A stretch of 64,000 nucleotides of DNA from Caulobacter sp. (GTDB lineage Bacteria; Pseudomonadota; Alphaproteobacteria; Caulobacterales; Caulobacteraceae): contig WGLL01000005.1 of assembly GCA_016125585.1 (NCBI GenBank), forward strand, positions 248,001 through 312,000, in the 5' to 3' direction. Each line of letters begins with the position of its first letter. Position 1 is the stretch's first letter. Position numbers and translations under genes: made by a program. Shown piece after piece: positions 31,342 to 41,657 of this stretch. A model generated the notes under the pieces. That model was not told where the DNA came from and did not search any database. It was given only the letters and a program-made list of their open reading frames with translations.

Positions 31342-33177
31342 GTGACGAGACTTCCGGTGCGTTGGGCGAGCGTCAGGCGATGGGGGCCTTTCCTGCTGAT
31401 CAGCCTGTTGCTGGTCGGCGCCGCCACCCTCACGGCCGGGCAACTGGCCAGCGACGCCGCCCGGGCTGATCTGGTGCGCCAGGCCAACGCCGCCGCAGCC
31501 CTGCACGCCGCGGTCCTGCGCAGCGAGCTGGAAAAGCACCGCTCGCTGCCCTTCGTCCTGGCCCAGGACCCCGACGTGGGCCAGGCCCTGGCCACCCGCG
31601 ATCCGGGACGCCTGGCCGCCCTCGACCGCAAGCTGGAGACCCTCAGCGGCCAGACGCGGGCGGCGGTGATCTATCTGCTGGACGACCGGGGCCAGACCCT
31701 GGCCGCCAGCAACTGGCGCCTGCCGACCAGCTTTGTCGGCTCCAACTACAGCTTCCGCCCCTACTTCCGGGATTCCCTGAAGGCCGGATCGGCCGAGCAC
31801 TTTGCGCTGGGGACCGTCAGCGGCCGGCCGGGCCTGTTCCTTGGCCGCCGGGTGGACGGCCCCAAAGGTCCGCTGGGCGTGGTGGTGGTCAAGGTCGAGT
31901 TCGACGCCCTGGAGGGCGAGTGGCGCCGCTCCGACGAGCCCGCCTTCGTCACCGACCCGCACGGCATCGTCCTGGTCACCTCCGTCCCCGCCTGGCGATT
32001 CCGCACCCTGGCCCCGATCGCCGAGCCGGAACGCTCGCGTCTGCGGGCCAGCCTGCAGTTCGGCGGCGAGGCCCTGCAGCCCCTACCCCTGACGGCCGAT
32101 CCCCGCCATCCTCGCGAGCGCTCGGGCCGGCTGCCCGGCGCCGATCAGGACGCCCGCTTCATCATCGCCTCCGCCCCGGCCTCCTCGCCCGGCTGGACCC
32201 TGCATGTCCTGACCGCCTCCGACCGCGCCCTCGACGCCAGCGTCACCGCCGCCCGCGCCATGACCCTGATCCTGACCTCTCTGATCGTCGCCGTGGTCGC
32301 CATCATCCTCTATCGCCGCCAGCGCGCCGTCCGCCTCGCCGCCGCCCAGGAGGCCGCCCGTATCGAGCTGGAAGCGCGCGTGGTCGACCGCACCCGCGAA
32401 CTCAGCGCCGCCAACCAGCAACTGGTCCTGGAAATGGACGAACGCCGCCGGGCCGAGGCCAATCTGCACCGCCTGCAGGACGAACTGGTCCAGGCCAACA
32501 AGCTGGCCACCCTCGGCCAGATCGCCGCCGGCGTGGCCCATGAAATCAACCAGCCGGTCGCCGCCATCCGCGCCTATGCCGACAACGCCCAGGTCTTCCT
32601 TGATCGACAGCAGTCGGAGCAGGCCAGAGAAAATCTTGGGATCATCGGGTCGCTCACCGCCCGCATCGGCCTGATCACCGACGAGCTCCGCGCCTTCGCC
32701 CGCAAGTCGACCGGTCAGGTCCAGGCTGTGAAGGTCGAGGCGGCCATCGAGGGCGCCCTGGTCCTGGTCGGCGCCCGCCTTCGCCAGCAGGGAATCAGGC
32801 TGGTCCGCGCCGGCCTCGAAGGCGAGGTGCTGGTGATGGCCGAACGCATGCGGCTCGAACAGGTGCTGGTCAATCTGCTGCAGAACGCCGCCGAAGCGCT
32901 CACCGACACCATCGATCCCCTGATCCGCGTTGAGGTGCGCCGCGCGGGCAAGACCGTGCGAATAACAGTGGCTGACAACGGGCCGGGCCTGGCGCCGGAA
33001 GCCGCCGAGGGCCTGTTCACGCCCTTCGTCACGACCAAACCCCAGGGCCTTGGCCTGGGCCTGGTGATCTCCCGCGATATTATCGCCGAGTTCGGCGGCG
33101 AGCTGTCCAGCCTTCCGGCCGACGGCAATCAGGATCCGGGCGGCGCCGCCTTCGTCATCACCCTGCGGGCGGCCTGA
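31342..33177 (+). CDS. dctB: DctB-type sensor histidine kinase
   Basis: A 611-residue membrane kinase. TM1 is at residues about 14-36, followed by a periplasmic double-Cache-like sensor (about 37-305, with [15 protein letters not shown] and [17 protein letters not shown]) and TM2 near 310-330. A coiled coil then leads to HisKA with [20 protein letters not shown] (phospho-His) and a HATPase with [16 protein letters not shown] and GLGLGLVIS. It would sense external C4-dicarboxylates and phosphorylate DctD. The start is the GTG at 31342, with AGGAG nine bases upstream; a frame extension to 31099 overlaps dctA and is not used. Confidence 0.9.
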   Translation: MTRLPVRWASVRRWGPFLLISLLLVGAATLTAGQLASDAARADLVRQANAAAALHAAVLRSELEKHRSLPFVLAQDPDVGQALATRDPGRLAALDRKLETLSGQTRAAVIYLLDDRGQTLAASNWRLPTSFVGSNYSFRPYFRDSLKAGSAEHFALGTVSGRPGLFLGRRVDGPKGPLGVVVVKVEFDALEGEWRRSDEPAFVTDPHGIVLVTSVPAWRFRTLAPIAEPERSRLRASLQFGGEALQPLPLTADPRHPRERSGRLPGADQDARFIIASAPASSPGWTLHVLTASDRALDASVTAARAMTLILTSLIVAVVAIILYRRQRAVRLAAAQEAARIELEARVVDRTRELSAANQQLVLEMDERRRAEANLHRLQDELVQANKLATLGQIAAGVAHEINQPVAAIRAYADNAQVFLDRQQSEQARENLGIIGSLTARIGLITDELRAFARKSTGQVQAVKVEAAIEGALVLVGARLRQQGIRLVRAGLEGEVLVMAERMRLEQVLVNLLQNAAEALTDTIDPLIRVEVRRAGKTVRITVADNGPGLAPEAAEGLFTPFVTTKPQGLGLGLVISRDIIAEFGGELSSLPADGNQDPGGAAFVITLRAA

Positions 33178-33179
33178 TC

Positions 33180-34523
33180 ATGTTCGAGGACATCAACCAG
33201 GTCGCCTTTGTCGATGATGACGCCGCCCTGCGCGCCGCCCACGTCCAGAGCCTGACCCTGGCCGGCTTTGACGTCCTGCCGCTGGCCAGCGCCGAGGCCG
33301 CGCTGGACCAGATCGACGCCGGTTTTCCCGGCGTGGTGGTCAGCGACATCCGCATGCCGGGCATGGATGGCCGTCAGCTGTTCCATCGCCTGCGGGATCG
33401 GGACCCCGACCTGCCGGTGATCTTCATTACCGGCCACGGCGATGTGGCCCAGGCGGTCGAGGCGCTGCAGGAGGGGGCCTATGATTTCGTCGCCAAGCCT
33501 TTTCCCGTCGAGCGCCTGGTCGCCAGCGTGCGGCGGGCCCTGGAAAAGCGTCGTCTGGTCCTCGACAACCGTCGTCTCGTCGCGGCCGCCGGCCGGGTCG
33601 AATCCGATCTGACGCTGATTGGCGACACCCCGGTGATGCAGCGGCTTCGGGCCAGTCTCCGGCATATCGCCGAGGCCGACGTCGATGTGCTGATCGAGGG
33701 GGAGACCGGGGTCGGCAAGGAGCTGGTCGCCCAGGCCCTGCATCGCGGCAGCCGCCGCCGGCCGCACCCCTTCGTCGCCGTCAGCTGCGCCGCCCTGCCG
33801 GAGACCATGATCGAGAGCGAACTGTTCGGCCATGAGACCGGCGCCTTCAGCGGCGCCCTGCGTCGCCGGGTCGGGCGCATCGAATCGGCCGACCGCGGGA
33901 CTCTGCTGCTGGACGAGATCGAGAGCATGTCGCCGGCCATCCAGGGGCGGATGCTGCGAGTGCTGGAGGAGCGGATGATCAATCCCCTGGGCGCCAGCGA
34001 GTCCCGGGCGGTCGATATCCGGGTGGTGGCCGCCTCCAGCGTCGATCTCGGCGACCTGGCCGAGCGCGGCCTGTTCCGTCCCGACCTGTTCTACCGGCTC
34101 AATGTCGTGCGCATCCGGGTGCCGCCGCTGCGCGAGCGGCGGGCCGACATCCCCCTGCTGTTCGGCCATTTCCAGGCCGAGGCCGCGACCCGCTTCCGCC
34201 GCGAGCCGCCGCCGCTGACCGATGCGGTGCGCCGCAGGCTGCTGGAGCATGACTGGCCGGGCAATGTGCGTGAACTCAGACATTTCGCCGAGCGGCTGGT
34301 GCTGGGTCTGGACGATGGGATCGCGCCCTCCGCGCCTGATGGCCGCACCCTGGCCGAGCGGGTCGAGGCCTTCGAGGCGCAGGTGATCGAGGACGCCCTC
34401 AGGGCCCACGGCGGCGATGTGCGGGCGACCATCGCCGCCCTCTCCCTGCCGAGGAAGACCTTTTACGACAAGGTCAAACGGCGTGGCGTCGACCTGGGCC
34501 GCTATCGTGTCCGAGAGCCGTGA
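33180..34523 (+). CDS. dctD: DctD-type sigma-54-dependent response regulator
   Basis: A 447-residue NtrC-family activator. The receiver domain (1-120) has Asp56 in [10 protein letters not shown]. The AAA+ domain (about 145-375) has the Walker A GETGVGKE (174-181), a sigma-54-contact loop that reads GAFSGA (221-226) where the consensus is GAFTGA, and LLLDEIESM as Walker B. The C-terminal Fis-type HTH reads [20 protein letters not shown]. It begins two bases after the dctB stop. The Thr-to-Ser change in the loop is conservative. It presumably activates dctA and the genes behind it. Confidence 0.92.
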   Translation: MFEDINQVAFVDDDAALRAAHVQSLTLAGFDVLPLASAEAALDQIDAGFPGVVVSDIRMPGMDGRQLFHRLRDRDPDLPVIFITGHGDVAQAVEALQEGAYDFVAKPFPVERLVASVRRALEKRRLVLDNRRLVAAAGRVESDLTLIGDTPVMQRLRASLRHIAEADVDVLIEGETGVGKELVAQALHRGSRRRPHPFVAVSCAALPETMIESELFGHETGAFSGALRRRVGRIESADRGTLLLDEIESMSPAIQGRMLRVLEERMINPLGASESRAVDIRVVAASSVDLGDLAERGLFRPDLFYRLNVVRIRVPPLRERRADIPLLFGHFQAEAATRFRREPPPLTDAVRRRLLEHDWPGNVRELRHFAERLVLGLDDGIAPSAPDGRTLAERVEAFEAQVIEDALRAHGGDVRATIAALSLPRKTFYDKVKRRGVDLGRYRVREP

Positions 34524-34547
34524 GCCGTTCCCGGAAGGGCGCCCGGG

Positions 34548-36980
34548 CTAGAACATCGCCTTGAGCGTGAGGCTCGCGGTGACTGGACGCTGCGGCGTCA
34601 TCTGTCGCGTGGTGCGAAGGGTGAAGGGATTGCCATAGGCGAAGGTATCCCCCTGGCTGTTGGCGGGATTGGTGGCCGCAAGGGTCAGGCTCCAGCGATC
34701 CGCGACAAGGGTGGCGGCGAGCCGGCCGGCGAGATAGTCGCCCATCGCCGGCGAGGTCCGGGCGTCAAAGGTCAGACTCGAGGGGCCGACATAGGTCAGC
34801 CTGCCGTCAAGCTCGAGCCGATGGTCACCCGGAAGCGGCCAGCCGTAGTGGGCGGACAGGCCAGAGGAAAATGACGGGACGCCGGCAAGGGCGAGATCGC
34901 TGCGGGCGGGAAAGGCGGGATTGGCGCGATCCAGCTCCGGCGAATTGATCAGCATGTTGCCCGCCAGCCGCAGGGCGCCGGAGCGATAGACGCCCTCGAT
35001 CTCGAGTCCGCGATTGATCCCGTCGCCTATATTGGCGGTGAAGGGCAGCCCCGACGCCAGCAGCTGATCGCTCTGGATGTTCGACCAGCGCGCCTCGAAG
35101 GCCGCGAAATTGACCTGCAGCCGCCCTTCGAACCAGGAGGCCCGGCCGCCGGCCTCAAAGCTCCACATCTCGTCGCCCTGATAGCGGCGATAGGGCTGGG
35201 CGCCGCCGGCGACGTCGAACTGCTGGTCGGGCGCGCCGGTCGTGTTGAAGCCGCCGGACCGGTAGCCCTCCGTCGCTCCGACATAGAGGACCAGTCCCGG
35301 CCAGCCGCGCCAGCTGAGCAGCACCTTGGGCGCAAACCCAGCATGACTGAATCGCCCGTCGAAGCGCGCCGTCTGATGGGTCAGCGGGGTGGCGACCAGG
35401 CTTCTGACCTGGCCCCTGGCGCTGAACAGGCGGCCGCCCAGCGTCAGGTCAAGGTCGGCGGGAAGGGGCAGCAGAACCTCGCCAAACAGCGCCGCCTCCT
35501 CCAGGCGGTCGCGGCGCGTCTCGGTAAAGCTGACGACCGGACCGGGCCCCGTTGTTCCCAGGCTCAGGTCGATGTCCTGCCGCCCCCGTCCGTAGAAGAC
35601 GCCGAGGGTCCAGTCGACCGGCGCGCCGGGGCTCGAGACCAGGCTGGCCTCGGTCACGAAGCTGTTGAGATCGCTGACGTCGTCGAAGGCGATCGGCCCC
35701 GGCGGGCTGGCGATCGGCGGGGCCGCGGTGGCGTCGTAACGGCTGTCCAGATGGTGATCGACCAGCGCTGTCGTCCACCGCAGCTCACCCCAGTCCGTTT
35801 GTCCCTGAACACCCAGACGCATCTCGGTGAAGTCGTTGTCGTGAGGTTCCCGCAGGCTGTTGCGGCGTCGATAGGGACCTTCGCCGGCCACGGCGTACTG
35901 GGTGTCGTCGGAGTCGATGGCCTGGCCGACCAGACCCGCCGTCAGGGTCCACCGATCGCCCAGCTCCAGGCTGGCGGCCAGCCTGCCGCCAAGCCGCACC
36001 GAGCGGTTGACGTTCTTCAGCTGCAGCCCGACGTCATCGATGTAGCCGCCATCGACATCGCGCCAGGCCACGGCGCGCAGCGCAGCCCGACCGTTCAGGA
36101 GGGGCAGATTGATCATGCCCTCCAGGGCCGTCGAGGGATCGCCGCCCCGCGTGACCCCGGCCGACCCGGACAGCCAGCCGTCAAACCGTTCAGGGTCGGG
36201 TGGGTTGGTCGACAGCCGCAATACGCCGCCCAGAGACCCTGCGCCGTACAGTGCGCCCTGGGGGCCGCGCAGCACCGAAACCTGGGCCATATCGATCAGG
36301 CGAAGGTCCGGATCGGGGGCGTTGTAGGTGATGCGGACGTCGTCCAGATACAGGCCGACCATCGACTGGGTGCGGCCGGTGAGGGGACCGTCGGACAGGC
36401 CCCTGATGAGGATCTTGTTGCGGCCGGAGCCCAGGTTGGTCACCGTCATGCCCGGGCTCAACTGGGCTATGTCGGCGGCGTCCGTGACATCCTGACCGGC
36501 CAGGGTCGCTGAATCGATGGCCGTGACCGGGTAGGCAAGGCGGTCCACGGTTGTCGGCCTGCGGGTCGCCACCACCACCAGTTCGGAAAGATCGGCGGGC
36601 GGGCCCGGCGACGGCGTCGCGGTGGAGGGCGCTTGCGAGGGGCGGGGACGAGGCAGGGGCGCGATCTCGATCGCCCCGCCGTCCATGAAGCGATAGCCGC
36701 AGCCGGAGCCGGCAAGGAGTCGCGACAGACCGGCGCGGACCGTGAACCGGCCGATCAGCGCCCGGCCTCGCGGGGCGCAGGCGGAGACCTTGCCGGTGCT
36801 GATCGACAGGCCCGATTGCATCGCGAACTCGATCAGTTCGGCGTCCAGCGCCTTCTCTGCGATGTTGAAGGCGATGGTCTTCTCGGCCGCCGCCGCGACG
36901 GGAGCGATCAGCAGGGCCGCGACGCCCAGGGCGGCAGCCCCCAGGGCAGCGGCCGAATGTCGCCGGGCGGTTTCAGGCAA
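34548..36980 (-). CDS. TonB-dependent receptor with N-terminal signalling (STN) domain
   Basis: An 810-residue FecA-type outer-membrane transducer. A signal peptide is followed by a secretin/TonB short N-terminal domain (about 35-95, IAFNIAEKALDAELIEFAMQ, KVSACAPRGRALIGRFTVRA). Then come the plug (ELVVVATRRPTTVDRLAYPV, RGLSDGPLTGRTQSMVGLYL, VLRGPQGALYGAGSLGGVLR) and a barrel ending in ASLTLKAMF. The STN domain contacts FecR, so substrate binding would release the sigma factor. The start is a TTG with AAGGA nine bases upstream. The ligand may be an iron chelate, but the Caulobacterales use such receptors for other nutrients too. Confidence 0.9.
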   Translation of the reverse strand: MPETARRHSAAALGAAALGVAALLIAPVAAAAEKTIAFNIAEKALDAELIEFAMQSGLSISTGKVSACAPRGRALIGRFTVRAGLSRLLAGSGCGYRFMDGGAIEIAPLPRPRPSQAPSTATPSPGPPADLSELVVVATRRPTTVDRLAYPVTAIDSATLAGQDVTDAADIAQLSPGMTVTNLGSGRNKILIRGLSDGPLTGRTQSMVGLYLDDVRITYNAPDPDLRLIDMAQVSVLRGPQGALYGAGSLGGVLRLSTNPPDPERFDGWLSGSAGVTRGGDPSTALEGMINLPLLNGRAALRAVAWRDVDGGYIDDVGLQLKNVNRSVRLGGRLAASLELGDRWTLTAGLVGQAIDSDDTQYAVAGEGPYRRRNSLREPHDNDFTEMRLGVQGQTDWGELRWTTALVDHHLDSRYDATAAPPIASPPGPIAFDDVSDLNSFVTEASLVSSPGAPVDWTLGVFYGRGRQDIDLSLGTTGPGPVVSFTETRRDRLEEAALFGEVLLPLPADLDLTLGGRLFSARGQVRSLVATPLTHQTARFDGRFSHAGFAPKVLLSWRGWPGLVLYVGATEGYRSGGFNTTGAPDQQFDVAGGAQPYRRYQGDEMWSFEAGGRASWFEGRLQVNFAAFEARWSNIQSDQLLASGLPFTANIGDGINRGLEIEGVYRSGALRLAGNMLINSPELDRANPAFPARSDLALAGVPSFSSGLSAHYGWPLPGDHRLELDGRLTYVGPSSLTFDARTSPAMGDYLAGRLAATLVADRWSLTLAATNPANSQGDTFAYGNPFTLRTTRQMTPQRPVTASLTLKAMF

Positions 36981-36998
36981 GGCTGGCGTCCTTGAAGG

Positions 36999-37979
36999 TC
37001 AGCGCAGAATGATCGCCTGATCACTACGCTCCACCGTCAGGGAAAGGTAGCCCGCCAGACGTCGCGCCAGCACATCCTGGTCTCCCAGTTCCAGCACGCC
37101 CGAGAACCGCTTGTCGCCGGCGTCCCCAGCCAGGCGGAATGGGCGGGCGTAGCGGCGGTTGAGATCGGCGACGATGTCCGAGAGCAGGCGGTCCTGGCAA
37201 ACAAGCCGTCCCTCGGTCCAGGCGAAGGCCACGGCGGGGTCGACCCGCGACTGTTCCGAGGTCGTCGTTCCGACCCTGTGGCTCAGCTGGTCCCCGACGG
37301 TCAGCCGCGCGATCGGCGCCGGGCCCAGGCCGGGCTGTCGCACCTCGACAACGCCCCGGCGCACGGTGACAACCACCCGGTCTTCACGGTGGCGGATGTT
37401 GAACTGGGTTCCCACGACACGAACCTGCTGGTCGCCGACCTTGATGACGAAAGGCCGCTTCGGGTCCTTGGTCACATCGAAGGTCGCCTCGGCGTCGGCC
37501 ATCGACACCCGCCGGGCCCGCCAGCCGAGCCGCGCGGTCAGTTGCGAGGCCCCGCCCATGCGGATGTGGCTGCCGTCGGCCAGGACCACATCCCGGGTCT
37601 CGCCAGGCGCCGTCCGATAGGTGATCTCGCGACCCTGCGCCGCCTGCCAGAGGATCGGGCCCGCCACCAGCACCAGACAGGCCGCCGCCAGGGCGCCGAT
37701 CCACCGGGGCGAAGGGACAAGCCGCCGCCGCGCGAAGGGCAGGACATTTGTCACGGGCGCCGCCAGGCCCTCGGCGATGGCCGGCGCGACGTCATCGATT
37801 CCGGCGACCGACAGTTCAGCAGCCTCGAAGGCCGCCAGCCGCTCCGGCGCGCCCTCCAGCCAGTCGGCCAGGGCCGACCAGTCGTCCGCCGTGGCGGCGT
37901 CCGATTGCACCCGCACCAGCCAGGCCAAGGCCTGATCCTGCACGGTTTCCGCGGCGCCAATGTCGGACTGTCCGGTCAT
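36999..37979 (-). CDS. fecR: FecR-family anti-sigma factor/transducer
   Basis: A 326-residue inner-membrane protein. The N-terminal DUF4880-like region (DQALAWLVRVQSDAATADDW and WLEGAPERLAAFEA, residues 14-55) contacts the sigma factor. A membrane helix lies at about 90-115 (WIGALAAACLVLVAGPI). The periplasmic FecR domain contains TAPGETRDVVLADGSHIRMG and FDVTKDPKRPFVIKVG, and the C-terminal secretin-like part ends RLAGYLSLTVERSDQAIILR. It is 98 bases after fecI and 18 bases before the receptor, making a complete cell-surface signalling set. Confidence 0.92.
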   Translation of the reverse strand: MTGQSDIGAAETVQDQALAWLVRVQSDAATADDWSALADWLEGAPERLAAFEAAELSVAGIDDVAPAIAEGLAAPVTNVLPFARRRLVPSPRWIGALAAACLVLVAGPILWQAAQGREITYRTAPGETRDVVLADGSHIRMGGASQLTARLGWRARRVSMADAEATFDVTKDPKRPFVIKVGDQQVRVVGTQFNIRHREDRVVVTVRRGVVEVRQPGLGPAPIARLTVGDQLSHRVGTTTSEQSRVDPAVAFAWTEGRLVCQDRLLSDIVADLNRRYARPFRLAGDAGDKRFSGVLELGDQDVLARRLAGYLSLTVERSDQAIILR

Positions 37980-38076
37980 CCGGTCTGTGGTTCCTCTTGG
38001 GCGGGATGGCCCGCCTCTGCCTCAATGACGCCACAAACGGCCAGGCGCCTCAAAATTATTTTCCGGTGTCGCCTGG

Positions 38077-38610
38077 TCATCGTCCGATCCGTTTCAGGAT
38101 CAGCTTCAGGCTGGCCATGATGTGTTTCTCGACGCTGGAGCGGGAGACGCCCATCGCCCTGGCTGTCTCCGCGTGGCTGAGACCCTCGAGCTTGTGCAGG
38201 CGAAACGCCTCGCGAGCGTGCGGCGGCATGCTGTTCACGGTGGCGATGATCCGGTCCAGGCGTTGGCGGGCGTCCGCCGCGTCATCGGCCGGCGGGGTCT
38301 GGGTGACCGGCTCTCCGCCGGCCGTGACGGTCTCGCTGTCCTGCCATTCGGCCTCGCGCCGATCGGTTCGCCGTTGCTGTTTTATCCGGTCCAGCATCAG
38401 GTTGGTTCCGAGCCTGTAGAGATAGGCGCCGGGATTGCCGATCTCGTCCTGCGCGCCCGCTTCCGGTCTGGCGGCGATCTTCAGATAAATGTCCTGAACC
38501 AGATCCTCCGCCGCCTCGGCGGACCGCAGCCGGATCCGGAAATACCGGACCAGCTCCTCGCGGCGTTGGAGATAGACGGCGAGCAGAGGATGGCCTTCGA
38601 CGTCGTCCAA
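38077..38610 (-). CDS. fecI: FecI-type ECF sigma factor
   Basis: A 177-residue extracytoplasmic-function sigma factor. Region 2 includes FRIRLRSAEAAEDLVQDIYL and GAYLYRLGTNLMLDRIKQQR (residues about 24-80). Region 4 includes MPPHAREAFRLHKLEGLSHA and ETARAMGVSRSSVEKHIMAS (about 129-168). It would direct polymerase to the receptor promoter when FecR is triggered. The apparent start is TTG with a GGAG about 16 bases upstream, so the true start may differ by a few residues. It is divergent from the thermostable-hemolysin operon across about 170 bases. Confidence 0.9.
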   Translation of the reverse strand: MDDVEGHPLLAVYLQRREELVRYFRIRLRSAEAAEDLVQDIYLKIAARPEAGAQDEIGNPGAYLYRLGTNLMLDRIKQQRRTDRREAEWQDSETVTAGGEPVTQTPPADDAADARQRLDRIIATVNSMPPHAREAFRLHKLEGLSHAETARAMGVSRSSVEKHIMASLKLILKRIGR

Positions 38611-38783
38611 TCGGTGAGATCACGGCTCCGGCGGCGCGCGGGCCGCATCCCGCTCCGGTTGGCCGAAGCGTTGGATGATTTTCACCAAGTCGCGGCCCCG
38701 GCGCAAGGCGGCGGAAATTTCCTTTGAGGGGGTTGGTCCGGCGCGTCGTCATTCGAGGCAAGGGGGCGGAGGTGCGTCCCTGT

Positions 38784-39527
38784 GTGAACGGAGACGCAGC
38801 CTTGCTGAACGCGACCGCAACCCAAGATCCAGTCACCCCGCGCAGAGGCGACCTCGCGGCCCGCCGCCTGCAGCGACTGACCGCCGATGTTCCGCTCAGC
38901 ATCGCCGTCCACCCGATGCATCAGGCCGACCGGTCCAGGGTCGAAGCTTTTCTTGAAGCCTCCTACGCACGGGCCTTCGAGGGCCGTATCCGCAGCCATT
39001 ATCCGACCCTCGTCAGCGTCCAGCGCGCCGACGGCGGGATCGAGGCCGCCGTCGGTTTTCGTCTGGCGGCGCGGGAGCGTCTGTTTCTCGAGCAATACCT
39101 CGACGCGCCCATCGAGCAGGCCCTGGCCAACCGCATGGGCCTCAATGTCCGGCGACACGAGATCACCGAGATCGGCAACCTCGCGTCCAACAGCGCGCCG
39201 GCGACCCTGCTGCTGTTCCTCGCCCTCGCCGCCCATCTGGCCGAGGAGGGCTGCACCCATGCCGTGGCGACGGCCACCCGCCAGCTGCGGCGCAGTTTCG
39301 CCAGGGTCGGCTTTGCGACCCAATCCCTGACCCGGGCCGAGCCGGCGCGTCTGGCCGGGGGCGCCGCCGACTGGGGCGCCTATTATGCCCGCGACCCCGA
39401 GGTGCGGGTCGGCGCCATTGCACCGGCCCTGCCGGCGCTCACGCGGATGATGTTGACCGAGCCGGCCGCCGTTGGCCTGACGCCGCCTGACGCCGAAGAG
39501 ACGGCTGCGGCGGAGGCTGTCCGATGA
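38784..39527 (+). CDS. Thermostable hemolysin family protein (possible GNAT-like acyltransferase)
   Basis: About 247 residues, matching the T_hemolysin family: HPMHQADRSRVEAFLEASYA, then LFLEQYLDAPIEQALANRMG, VRRHEITEIGNLASNSAPAT and FLALAAHLAEEGCTHAVATA. The family name comes from a Vibrio protein, but the fold looks like the acetyltransferase or autoinducer-synthase type, so an acyl-transfer role is more likely than pore formation. That view is inference. I chose the GTG at 38784 because GGAGGTG sits at 38768-38774; the frame stays open to 38724. The gene overlaps the AMP ligase by four bases and leads the operon. Confidence 0.8.
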   Translation: MNGDAALLNATATQDPVTPRRGDLAARRLQRLTADVPLSIAVHPMHQADRSRVEAFLEASYARAFEGRIRSHYPTLVSVQRADGGIEAAVGFRLAARERLFLEQYLDAPIEQALANRMGLNVRRHEITEIGNLASNSAPATLLLFLALAAHLAEEGCTHAVATATRQLRRSFARVGFATQSLTRAEPARLAGGAADWGAYYARDPEVRVGAIAPALPALTRMMLTEPAAVGLTPPDAEETAAAEAVR

Positions 39528-40981
39528 GCCGGGTTCTCGACGCCATCGCCGCCCACGCCCTGAACCGGCCGGGCGCCATCGCCCTGAGCACGCCGGATCA
39601 GGCCTTTACCTGGACCGCCTTGCAGGCCGAGGTCGAGCGGACGGCGGAGGCTCTGCTACGGCTGGTCCCCGGAAAGCGACCGGGCGCTCCCGTCGCCGTC
39701 CGGCTCGAAAATGGTCCGGCCTGGGTGATCATCGACCTGGCTCTGGTGCGACTGGGGTGGCCCAGCCTGCCGATCCCGTCGTTCTTCACGGACGACCAGA
39801 CCAGCCATGCCATCGCCGACGCCGGCGCGGATCTGCTGATCGGTCCCGGTTCCGACGGGGACCGATTGATGGCGGGCGGCGACGAGGTCCGGGTTCATCC
39901 ACTGGTCTCGGGACCGGTTGATCTGCCCCGGAGTACGGCCAAGGTGACCTACACCTCCGGCTCGACCGGGCGGCCAAAGGGCGTCTGTCTGTCGCAGGAC
40001 CAGATGGAGGCGGTCTCGGCGTCCCTGGTCGAGGTGATCGGCGCCGACTATGCCGGCCGACACCTGCCTCTGCTGCCTCTGGCGGTGCTGCTGGAAAATG
40101 TCGCGGGCCTCTACACCACCCTGATCGCCGGGGGACGCTATCACGTGCTGCCGGCCGAGGACCTTGGCCTGGCCAATCCCTTCAGGCCGGATCTCAGTCG
40201 GCTGGCGGCGGCGATCGCCGGGCAGCAGGCCAACAGCCTGATCCTGGTGCCTGAACTGCTCCGCGCCCTGCTGATGGTGATGTCATTCGCCGGAGCGCGC
40301 TTTCCCGGCCTGCGCCTTGTGGCGGTCGGTGGAGCGCGGGTTTCGACCCAGCTGCTGGCCCAGGCCGAAAGCCTCGGGCTGCCGGTCTTCGAAGGCTACG
40401 GCCTGAGCGAATGCGCCTCTGTCGTGGCGCTGAACACGCCGGCGACCGCGCGCAGCGGAACGGTCGGCAAGCCGCTGCCGCACCTTCGGGTTACCCTGTC
40501 CGATGACGGCGAGATCATCGTCGGACCCAGACCCTTCCTCGGTTATGCGGGCGGGGCGACGCATCATGGCGAGGTTCGGACCGGCGATCTTGGCGCCATG
40601 GATGCCGAGGGCTTCCTGTCCATTTCCGGCCGGCGCGGCAACCTGATCATCAACGCCTACGGACGCAACATCGCGCCGGAATGGGTCGAAGGCGAGCTGC
40701 TGGCCCAGCCCGAAATCCGACAGGCGCTGGTGTTCGGCGAGGCGCAGGCGTCGCTGGGCGCCCTTATCGTTCCGCTTGTGCCGGATATGGACGAGGCCGC
40801 GATCGGCCGGGCGGTGGAGCGCGCCAACGCCAATCTGCCGGCCTACGCCCGGATCGCCCGCTGGCGCCTGCGACAGCCCTTCGACGCGGCGGCCGGAGAA
40901 CTCACCGGCAATGGCCGTCCCCGGCGGGCAAACCTCCTCGCCCACCACCGCGAATTCATCGAAGCCACAGAACAGGACTGA
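39524..40981 (+). CDS. AMP-binding ligase of the thermostable-hemolysin operon
   Basis: A 485-residue adenylate-forming enzyme. TYTSGSTGRPKGVCLS (about 143-158), GYGLSECASV, RTGDLGAMDAEGFLSISGRR and NAYGRNIAPEWVEGEL are the A3, A5, A7 and A8 motifs. The A10 region reads LTGNGRPRRANL, so the usual catalytic lysine position is Arg465. This may slow or alter adenylation. It probably activates a carboxylic acid, perhaps fatty, for transfer by the co-encoded proteins. It overlaps the upstream gene by four bases and is followed after four bases by the haem-oxygenase-like protein. Confidence 0.88.
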   Translation: MSRVLDAIAAHALNRPGAIALSTPDQAFTWTALQAEVERTAEALLRLVPGKRPGAPVAVRLENGPAWVIIDLALVRLGWPSLPIPSFFTDDQTSHAIADAGADLLIGPGSDGDRLMAGGDEVRVHPLVSGPVDLPRSTAKVTYTSGSTGRPKGVCLSQDQMEAVSASLVEVIGADYAGRHLPLLPLAVLLENVAGLYTTLIAGGRYHVLPAEDLGLANPFRPDLSRLAAAIAGQQANSLILVPELLRALLMVMSFAGARFPGLRLVAVGGARVSTQLLAQAESLGLPVFEGYGLSECASVVALNTPATARSGTVGKPLPHLRVTLSDDGEIIVGPRPFLGYAGGATHHGEVRTGDLGAMDAEGFLSISGRRGNLIINAYGRNIAPEWVEGELLAQPEIRQALVFGEAQASLGALIVPLVPDMDEAAIGRAVERANANLPAYARIARWRLRQPFDAAAGELTGNGRPRRANLLAHHREFIEATEQD

Positions 40982-40985
40982 TCCC

Positions 40986-41657
40986 GTGACCTTCTTTCAG
41001 CGACTGATCACCGAAACCGCCGCCGGCCAGCAGACCCTCGCGTCGGTGCCACAGATCCAGGACGGCCTGACCGGCGCCATCTCGCGAGAGACCTACATCG
41101 CCTATCTGACCGAGGCCTATCACCATGTGAAGCACACCGTGCCGCTGATGCAGGCCGCCCGGGCGGGGCTGTCCGACACGCACGAGCGGTTTCGCCAGGC
41201 CCTCGATGACTACATCGCCGAGGAGACCGGCCATGAGGCCTGGATCCTCAATGATATCCGCCATTGTGGCGGCGACCCTGAGGCGGTGCGGCTGGGACTG
41301 CCGCGGCCGGCGACCCAGGACATGGTCGACTTCGTCTACGCCTATATCGACCAGATCAATCCGATGGGCTTCTTCGGGATGGTGCTGGTGCTCGAGGGAA
41401 CCAGCGTGCGCCTCGCTACCCAGGGCGCTTCTGCGGTGGCCTCAAGCCTGGGTCTTGGACCGGAATGTTTCAGCTATCTGACCTCCCACGGCTCTCTCGA
41501 TCAGGAGCATCTGGTCTTCTTCCAGCAGTTGATGGACGAGGTCGGCGACCCGGCCGATCAGGCGGCGATCATCGAGGTCGCCCAGGCCGTGTTCAACCTG
41601 TTCGCCGACGTCTTCCGATCCATTCCCCATGTCCGGGAGACCGCCGATGTCGTTTAG
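40986..41657 (+). CDS. Haem-oxygenase-like diiron oxidase (iron-containing redox enzyme family)
   Basis: A 223-residue helical protein resembling TenA/UndA/CADD-type enzymes. Candidate metal ligands are His47/His50 in AYHHVKHTVPL, Glu80 and His83 in AEETGHEAWILND, Glu137 in VLVLEGTS, and His168, Asp172 and His175 in TSHGSLDQEHLVFFQQL. Relatives use a diiron centre and oxygen for oxidative decarboxylation, desaturation or N-oxygenation. The start is the GTG at 40986 with AGGA eight bases before it. The stop overlaps the SDR start by 11 bases. The substrate is presumably the acid activated or assembled by its operon partners. Confidence 0.87.
   Translation: MTFFQRLITETAAGQQTLASVPQIQDGLTGAISRETYIAYLTEAYHHVKHTVPLMQAARAGLSDTHERFRQALDDYIAEETGHEAWILNDIRHCGGDPEAVRLGLPRPATQDMVDFVYAYIDQINPMGFFGMVLVLEGTSVRLATQGASAVASSLGLGPECFSYLTSHGSLDQEHLVFFQQLMDEVGDPADQAAIIEVAQAVFNLFADVFRSIPHVRETADVV

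Noticed and set aside
38784..39527. A haemolysin toxin, as the family name implies
   Set aside because: No signal peptide, no pore-forming features, and an operon of biosynthetic enzymes around it; the name is historical.
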